Source: Theocolax elegans
Taxonomy: Eukaryota > Arthropoda > Insecta > Hymenoptera > Cerocephalidae
Length of the DNA: 64,000 nt
NCBI GenBank assembly: GCA_026168455.1
Contig: CM047426.1
Location: 73,621,986-73,685,985 of the forward strand
Direction of reading: 5' to 3'
Positions within the stretch are counted from its first letter, which is position 1, and each line of letters opens with the position of its first letter. Position numbers and translations under genes: made by a program. The notes under the pieces are model-generated. The model made no database searches and was not told the origin of the DNA. It worked only from the letters and a program-made list of their open reading frames with translations. Positions 58,314 through 64,000 of this stretch are shown piece by piece.

Positions 58314-59228
58314 TTTGATAAATACTTGATATAATTGTAAATTAGATATAAAATATAGAGATATATGTTTGAATTCATGCATTATTTTGATGCAAACCCA
58401 ATGTTTCTAATGAGCAAGTATAAATGTCAATAAAGGCGCCTTTTCGATGCAGCCCACCGGTGGACTGTACTAATTTTGCAGCAAATTATATTATAGTTAC
58501 AAAAATACAATTACAGTACATCATTAGATTTTTTATATTCATCCATTAGTAAAAGATATTGTAATTGGCATTTAGGAAAATAATTCCATATACATTATTA
58601 GCCCTGAAAGTGTTAAAAAGAGCAATAGATAATATGACTAATTTATCTGAAATCATAACAAATTCTTTTCGAATATGTGGCTTATCACCTTTTTGTTCCA
58701 AAGCTATGGAATGTAATGTTTTAAACAAACTGATACGTATAAATTATTATTTCTATCTGTGATTTCGTACTTACCAAATGATTTGTTTAAATAATTTATA
58801 TTCTAATAATCTATTCCATATTTAGATCATGACTCAGAGTGTTTTAATATATTAAATTATTCAATACATATTTGGAATTAATAAAAATTATTTTCTACTA
58901 AGTAAATACGTTAATATTGTGTGCTTAATGTACTCAAAATAATTTTATTTATATCTTAAAAACGTTATGGCTAGGTATTGGGACATGAAAATAAGACCAG
59001 ATCTTTTTTTGTGGTCATGTATTGGTATAAATGCTTAAAAAATATATTTTAATCCATATATAAATAAAACTAACAAAAATGTTTTCTTTTATTGATTTTT
59101 TCACAATTAAGGTAATATAACAACAAGATGATACCTTACATTTTTTGGTTTTTGTTAAATATACAAGAAAACGATCAATGTTTGTCAGTGCATGCCTTAA
59201 ATGGTCATATAATGGGTCATTTACCTTA
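58314..59228. other. AT-rich right part of the pogo element
   Basis: It contains a probable pogo C-terminal fragment (58565-58762) and ends in the pogo terminal repeat (59195-59226) followed by TA. Confidence 0.45.
58565..58762 (+). pseudogene. C-terminal fragment of a pogo-like transposase
   Basis: The segment NLSEIITNSFRICGLSPF matches the pattern seen after the DDE domain in pogo/Tigger proteins (an -I-NGFR-CGLYPF motif). It lies inside the same pogo element as 48174-49110 and is likely its displaced end. Confidence 0.45.
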
Positions 59229-59967
59229 ATGTTAACATAACAAACATCGCACTTAATAGACTAAAAGCTATGCTGACCGAACAATATGCTCAGGACCCTG
59301 CACATATTAGCAACAAAAACCTGTTAACTTCCGATGAGGATAGATTGTTCGTTCAAATACCAAAAAACACAACAAAGAAAGAATATCATGAGGAATTTCT
59401 TCAATTTGGCCCTATCGATTACATCATTCATAAAATACATGATGATTCAAGACCAATTAAACTCAGGAACGGCTTCATCAAGTACTTTGATAAAGAGGAT
59501 GCCAAAAATGCTTTAAGAAATTGTAATAAAAATTACAAAGCAGTACTGGCACCTTCACGACTTAAAACCGGACCAAAAAATATCATACAGAATGTGGTAT
59601 GTATATAACCGCAGAAGAAGCGTCTTCGCATATAGACATATGCGAAAAATTTTTAGAAAAATCAGGAGGTATGGAGGGAAAACCCGCGTCATTCAGACTG
59701 CGAACAATAATCGAAAGGATACAAGATAAACCTTTCGATTATTACCTTCACTATTTCTGCGGTAGGTCCATACAGGGAATCGACTGGATTTCTCACACAA
59801 CCGACTGTAATCTACACAAATTTCAATATAATAGTAAAGTTCAAAACTTGAATTCGAACAGTTCTGAAGATCTCGATGAGTGGGAATCAGCATCACTAGC
59901 ATCCTTGATGCAAGATATCAATATCAGGACCAAAGCGTACTACACGCAAAAACAAAAGGAAAATTAA
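59229..59967 (+). pseudogene. accessory ORF B, part 3: canonical-looking RRM and C-terminal domain
   Basis: In frame with parts 1 and 2 to a stop at 59606. It contains the clearest RRM: RLFVQIPKN (RNP2-like), the EYHEEFLQFGPID helix, GFIKYFDKEDAKNAL (RNP1-like with helix) and YKAVLAPSR. This outline resembles the second RRM of the animal RNA-binding protein RBM45 as I remember it. A one-base shift near 59600 leads to a last part (to 59967) with ITAEEASSHIDICEKFLE and an acidic Ser-rich tail. The protein would be about 530 residues. Its role may be binding viral or host RNA; this is inferred from the fold only. Confidence 0.65.
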
Positions 59968-60169
59968 TGGACCAAAATTATCAATTATATGTAAATATAT
60001 ATATATATTGTAAACAAGTTTTAAGTTGTACCTATATAAATACAGTTGAAATACAATATGTATCAATTAATTTTATACTTATTGGACCGAGGACCCCTAG
60101 TCAGACCCTAGATTAATTAATAGGTTACCGCTAACTGCCGGGGACGGCAGTGTTCTAAGAGGGGGAGGA
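59968..60169 (+). promoter_or_regulatory. provirus 3' untranslated end: stem-loop and polypurine tract
   Basis: The stem CTGCCG / CGGCAG (60135-60150) closes a GGGA loop of the GNRA type. Right before the LTR is the purine tract AGAGGGGGAGGA (60158-60169), the primer for plus-strand synthesis. Three GGACC pentamers lie in this stretch. Confidence 0.75.
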
Positions 60170-60580
60170 TGTTAAGTGACGAACGTTTTTATTATAATTA
60201 AATCAAAGAAAATATATATAAAGCATTCGACACTCAACGAAACTGCAAGAGTTTCGAAGGTGCATTCAAACGGCCTTGAAGCCCGAAAACTGCTGGGACT
60301 GCACTTGCAGCTTAGCGGAGTAGGCAAGGAATTTACCGTTACCCTCCCCCGCAAGGCTGGGGTGGCGTAAACAAACTACGCCAGGCCACTCTCGTTCTGG
60401 AGCCCGTTAAAGCCGGTCGCGTACTGTCAAACAATAGACTTATCGTTCCAATAATATTCATCAGTTTCATTAATAATAAACTTATATTGATACAAATCTA
60501 TCAAACAATTAACTTACTGTTTTTCTTATTATCTATCTATATCGATTTTTATTATCTATAAAAATACGTCACGCTTAACA
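60170..60580 (+). repeat. errantivirus-like 3' LTR
   Basis: 411 bp, TGTTAAG...CTTAACA, preceded by a polypurine tract, so it is the true 3' LTR. TATA box and polyadenylation signal as in the copy at 27843. The provirus inserted into a piggyBac gene: coding sequence for a piggyBac C-terminus follows directly. Confidence 0.85.
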
Positions 60581-60594
60581 ACTTGTTGACAAAA

Positions 60595-60696
60595 CAAGCA
60601 GTGAGGAAGGAATCTTCTTATTACTGCAAAGAATGTGACGTCGGCTTGTGACTGGACCCTTGCTTCGAGATTTACCATACAAAAGAAGAATTTTAA
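60595..60696 (+). pseudogene. piggyBac transposase, last codons
   Basis: The frame reads SSYYCKECDVGL, one stop, then LDPCFEIYHTKEEF and TAA. This is the C-terminal cysteine-rich finger typical of piggyBac transposases. The upstream part of this gene is not next to the other LTR in this window. Confidence 0.65.
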
Positions 60697-61182
60697 AGGA
60701 AAAATGTTGAGATCGTAGACCAAAAAATACATCACAGTACCATATCACAGTACTGCATCACATGAACGAACTAAAAGAATGAAGACTGAGAGAATACAAA
60801 AATAATCAGAAATGAGTACGTAAAATATGTAAAAATACAAAAAAATATAAACGAAAAAAATTCAAAAAAATTTAAAAATTTAAAAAATTACAAAAAAAAT
60901 ACAAAAATACAAAAATTACAAAAAAAACATAAGGGATGTCAAATTGAACTGCGGAGCCTCCACGTGGCACATCCTGGGTTTAATTTTTCTTCAACAAAGT
61001 AGAGCTAATCCCAGTCGTAATTCCTACAGTTAGAGTATCACATTCGCTGTCATACATTAGAAACTTCAATTTCTCAACTCGATTGATATTTTACCACACG
61101 TGATTATGTAACTGTTATAGATCCTAAAATATTCCATACTAAAATCCCATAGTATTTCACATCACTAAGATAGATATTTAAA
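60697..61182. other. 3' region of the piggyBac element
   Basis: It includes an A-rich low-complexity stretch (about 60830-60935). No gene seen. Confidence 0.4.
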
Positions 61183-61420
61183 GCCGCCATATTGGTCCTA
61201 CCATTTCGAATTTTAGCATTCTGACTTTGAATTCGGACTCACTAATCCCAAAAACTTCCAGATTATAATTTTCAAAACAGAATCTTGACATTCATCACTA
61301 TTACACACAAATATAGCCATCAAAGCCGCCATTTTGAGTCCGCCATTTTGAATTTTGAAATTCTGACTTTGTATTTGGACTCAGCGATCCCAAAAACCCC
61401 CGAGTGAGAATTTTGAGACT
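61183..61420 (+). repeat. two diverged 142-bp-period repeats with GCCGCCAT motifs
   Basis: The segments 61183-61265 and 61325-61408 share AAAGCCGCCATWTTG, an ACTTTGAATT-like box and GATCCCAAAAAC. GCCGCCATTTTG (61325) is the textbook YY1/Pho binding consensus; a third CCGCCATTTTG lies at 61341. Whether a protein binds here is not shown. Confidence 0.6.
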
Positions 61421-61643
61421 GATTTGAAGGATTTTCGCGACTCGAATGACACATAAAAAATTGCAATAAAAATGGAATTTTTTGGTAAATTATTACATTT
61501 TTTTGAGGAATTTTGGAAACAGTTATTGGATATAATCGAAAGTTTAATTCAGCTAATCTTAAAGAGAAAGTCCTCAGCTTTATTTTGCGGGGTCGTACGT
61601 ACTCTAAAAATGTATCAGTTAAAAGTTATAGCCAAAAACATCT

Positions 61644-61724
61644 GGACGAGATATCTCGTCCTACTGGCTACGGTAACAACCTTGTTTGGACGAGATATCT
61701 CGGGATACTGCGCCAGGGGGTTAA
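61644..61724 (+). mobile_element. piggyBac right end
   Basis: An 18-bp perfect palindrome GGACGAGATATCTCGTCC (61644-61661) and a partial copy (61688-61702) are followed by GCGCCAGGGGG and TTAA (61721-61724). TTAA is the piggyBac target site and a CCC-type terminus is typical. Together with the C-terminal codons at 60595 it marks the right end of a piggyBac element. Confidence 0.65.
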
Positions 61725-64000
61725 ACAATGTTATATTTTTTTTTTACTGTTTGAAATAATTAATAATTATACTAATTATTCTATTTCTCTCTTATAATTA
61801 TTATACCTTTATATTAATCAATATTTTTAATTATTTAATACATATAAGATTATTTAAAAACAACATTAAAAGACTAATTATTGTACCAATGTTTACATAA
61901 TTTTGAAAATTATTTTGTTGTACAATAAATAATCTTCAGATATGTGTAAAACATAAGTAAATTACATTTTTTTTTAACATTATTATTACTTTAATTCTTA
62001 TAAACATTTAGGGGTTTATTTGAAACAGACTTTTATCAATAAACGAACTATATAAATAAATATATCTTTAATTTTGCTCACTTTTAAGTAGAGATTTGAA
62101 ATTCACATACATCTATTAATGAATAATATCTAATAAAAGTTAAAAATAATGTTAAAAAGAATATAATAATTAAAAGATGAAATTGTATGCACTTTTGAGA
62201 CATACAACTCCATCTTTTAGGTACAGCACGAAATGCTAACACTGGCAGAGAGACCCAAAAACCCGCCCTCCGAGTGCATCAAGAAGCCCTAGGGCCTTGT
62301 TTCGACCAATTAAAACTTGCGTAGCGCCTCCACCTTTTTCCTCTCATCTCTATTTTCCTCCCACGCACGTAGAGGGAGAAAAACTTAGCGTCACCGAGGT
62401 GATGAGCTGAAGGAAAATTGTTCAAAAGGGCAGTTCTAATTTACCCTCTGCTTTCTATTTTACTTTAAAAAAATTTGTATACCTCCGAGTTCAACACTAT
62501 CTTTTATTTTTGAAATTATACGTGTGCGTTTAAATAATTATATATAAATATATATATTTAAACTTTATTTTTATGTAAAAGTTTGAATATATATTTAATA
62601 AAAAAAATATATATATACAAATAAATAAAAAACAGTGTGCAACAAATATAAGTGAGTATTTTGTAATTATTTCTTTTTTCTTCTTTACTGATTTTTCTTC
62701 ATTTCTTTTTCTTCATATTCTTTCTTATTACTGCACTATTTGTTTTTCTCCTTCCATAAAGAGTAAGCAGTTTTCATTAATTGAAAAATTGCTCTTTATT
62801 AAACCTATTTCCCTATTTCAAAAGTTAATTAGCTCTCACACTGTTGAGAGAATAATTTTTTAATCCTTTTACTTTTAAATAAACTCATTTTTACATTTCC
62901 CAATCCAATAATTTATTAAGTACAATTGAACCTAAGATATTGGACGAAAGTCTAGGCTTAAATAGTAAATAAGAGTGATGGTAAAATCGACATCACAGAC
63001 AAAAATCTTTCTGGAGGCCCCGTTGAGGATAAAGTTGTACTTGGTAAATTTGGTTGATTCCTTTCTTTTCTTTTCTTTTCAAAATAAACTTTATAAGAAG
63101 AATCGAAGCTATTCGTATTTTTTTTAAATTTTAAAGAATAAGACTTTCGTGTACAATTATCTAAGTAATTTTCATTAATAATATATTATGTATAAATCTA
63201 GATTTTCACAGTGAAATTATATTTTCTTCTAGTTATGCACGTATAAAAAATACAATTTTCTTTCATTAAAAAAATATTCATAAGAATACATAAAGTATTG
63301 AATAGTATATTATCATGTTTGTTTAAGATATTTTTTTTTGACTCAATATTAATTTTTCTAATTTTCTGAAGAATATACTTCTATTGAAATATGTATATGT
63401 ATATATGTTAATTGCATAAATTTGATATATACTGAAATATTAAATTAAATAGATATAATTGCACTAAATATAAATAAACTCATTTCTTGTATTTTTCTAT
63501 TTTCTCTTTTTGTGGATCAAATTCTGTAGTAATTAGTACTAGTACATACAAAATCTACATAATATTAAAATTTTATAAGTGAAATTGTGAATTTTTCTGT
63601 AAAAAACCCCTTATACTGTAAAAAATATTTAGTGAATGTCATTTTTTATGAGTCCATTGTGATCGCATTGATACGAGGGTAAATTTACCACTATTACAAA
63701 TTTTTTAAAGAGTCGTTTTTTATTAGTTTTTTGGCTTGGAAGTTTCAGTAGTCCGCGTACGTACGTACGTCCGTACGTACAACTTTTTATACATGCATTT
63801 TACCATTAATTATTACAATTGCACAACCGATAATTAATTTTGTTGTCAACAATTAATTGTCGTGGTGCCAGGTATAAACTGTATGTATTCAAAAATTATA
63901 ATTAATATATATTATTTGTAATATTAATAACAAATTATATTTAGAAATATATCTAAAATAAGCATTTTTCTGTGAATTTCCATTTTACTGTAAATAATTA
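61725..64000. other. AT-rich stretch, no gene seen
   Basis: Frames are short throughout. A GC-richer island lies at about 62220-62420 without recognisable content. A CGTA-type simple repeat is at 63755-63780 (CGTACGTACGTACGTCCGTA) and a CTTTT run near 63062. Confidence 0.5.

Larger units (their letters stand above)
47686..59226 (+). mobile_element. pogo/Tigger-like DNA transposon holding further insertions
   Basis: The ends are AGGTAAATGGCCCAGTA (47686) and, reversed, AGGTAAATGACCCATTA (59226), with TA on both outer sides. A pogo-type transposase lies inside. Removing everything between the TA copies keeps the frame of viral ORF B open. The transposon contains a kinase-bearing 6.5-kb element and a piggyBac gene, which explains its 11.5-kb length. 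Confidence 0.75.
31493..60580 (+). mobile_element. errantivirus-like provirus with RRM accessory ORFs, interrupted by two DNA transposons
   Basis: The order is integrase region, env, ORF A, a small ORF, ORF B, polypurine tract and 3' LTR. Two DNA transposons (37004-47541 and 47686-59226) sit inside ORF B. Without them the internal sequence from 31493 to 60169 is about 6.6 kb. gag, protease and most of RT are missing upstream, replaced by the 96-bp inverted-repeat junction. LTR divergence of about 2% suggests moderate age, but all ORFs have breaks. Confidence 0.75.

Noticed and set aside
36981..59237. 9-bp direct repeat ATGTTAACA as target duplication of one 22-kb insertion
   Set aside because: The two copies lie in different parts of the same viral ORF. 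The CACTG ends with AG and the pogo ends with TA explain the interruptions better and keep the frame.
61472..61797. two overlapping plus-strand ORFs of about 95 codons
   Set aside because: They run through the piggyBac terminal region and its palindromes and have no protein-like features.
1..64000. CRISPR array, operon or bacterial gene content
   Set aside because: No repeat-spacer structure or bacterial gene organisation; introns and eukaryotic elements throughout.

Overview
This window looks like a repeat-dense, AT-rich stretch of an insect nuclear genome. Spliced genes, a tRNA-derived SINE, insect-type LTR elements and several eukaryotic DNA-transposon families all point that way. Hymenoptera, probably an ant, is my guess from the element mix, not something the sequence proves. 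I found no ordinary host gene. Nearly everything I can identify is a mobile element, often one inside another.

Layout. 0-3.8 kb: a Helitron-like end, a 1-kb near-perfect palindrome and a possible solo LTR. 3.8-17.3 kb: a Ty3/gypsy element (LTR, tRNA-Lys-type primer site, gag, pol with protease/RT/RNase H/integrase, and an unusual zinc-knuckle third ORF). Its 5' LTR is split by a Penelope-like element carrying hammerhead-ribozyme cores. 17.7-23.2 kb: a decayed, intron-containing transposase-like gene. Its C-terminus is interrupted by one of a family of long hairpins with a GCGAAGC apex; four members lie between 22.0 and 25.5 kb. 26.7-31.5 kb: a non-LTR ORF1 relic, an LTR, 96-bp inverted repeats, a second Helitron-like end and a tRNA-Thr-like SINE.

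31.5-60.6 kb: an errantivirus-like provirus (integrase, env and a 3' LTR with polypurine tract). It encodes two extra ORFs with RRM-like RNA-binding domains between env and the 3' LTR. ORF B is cut twice: by a CACTA-type element (37004-47541, CACTG ends, AG target duplication) and by a pogo-like element (47686-59226, TA duplication). Taking the two insertions out on paper keeps the frame open across 22 kb. The CACTA element carries a decayed copy of the same transposase family seen at 17.7 kb, itself split by a jockey-like non-LTR element. The pogo element in turn contains a 6.5-kb transposon (49801-56310) with long terminal inverted repeats, and a decayed piggyBac gene.

The 6.5-kb transposon is the most striking object. 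Each terminal inverted repeat holds the upstream region and first coding exon of a gene. The right one splices into an apparently intact integrase-type (DDE) transposase, the left one into a protein-kinase gene with all the main catalytic motifs. The two genes converge on a 0.5-kb foldback palindrome. The second candidate system is the provirus with RRM accessory proteins, whose plus strand is unusually rich in the pentamer GGACC. 60.6-64 kb holds a piggyBac tail and end, a repeat with YY1-like motifs and AT-rich sequence with no gene that I can see.
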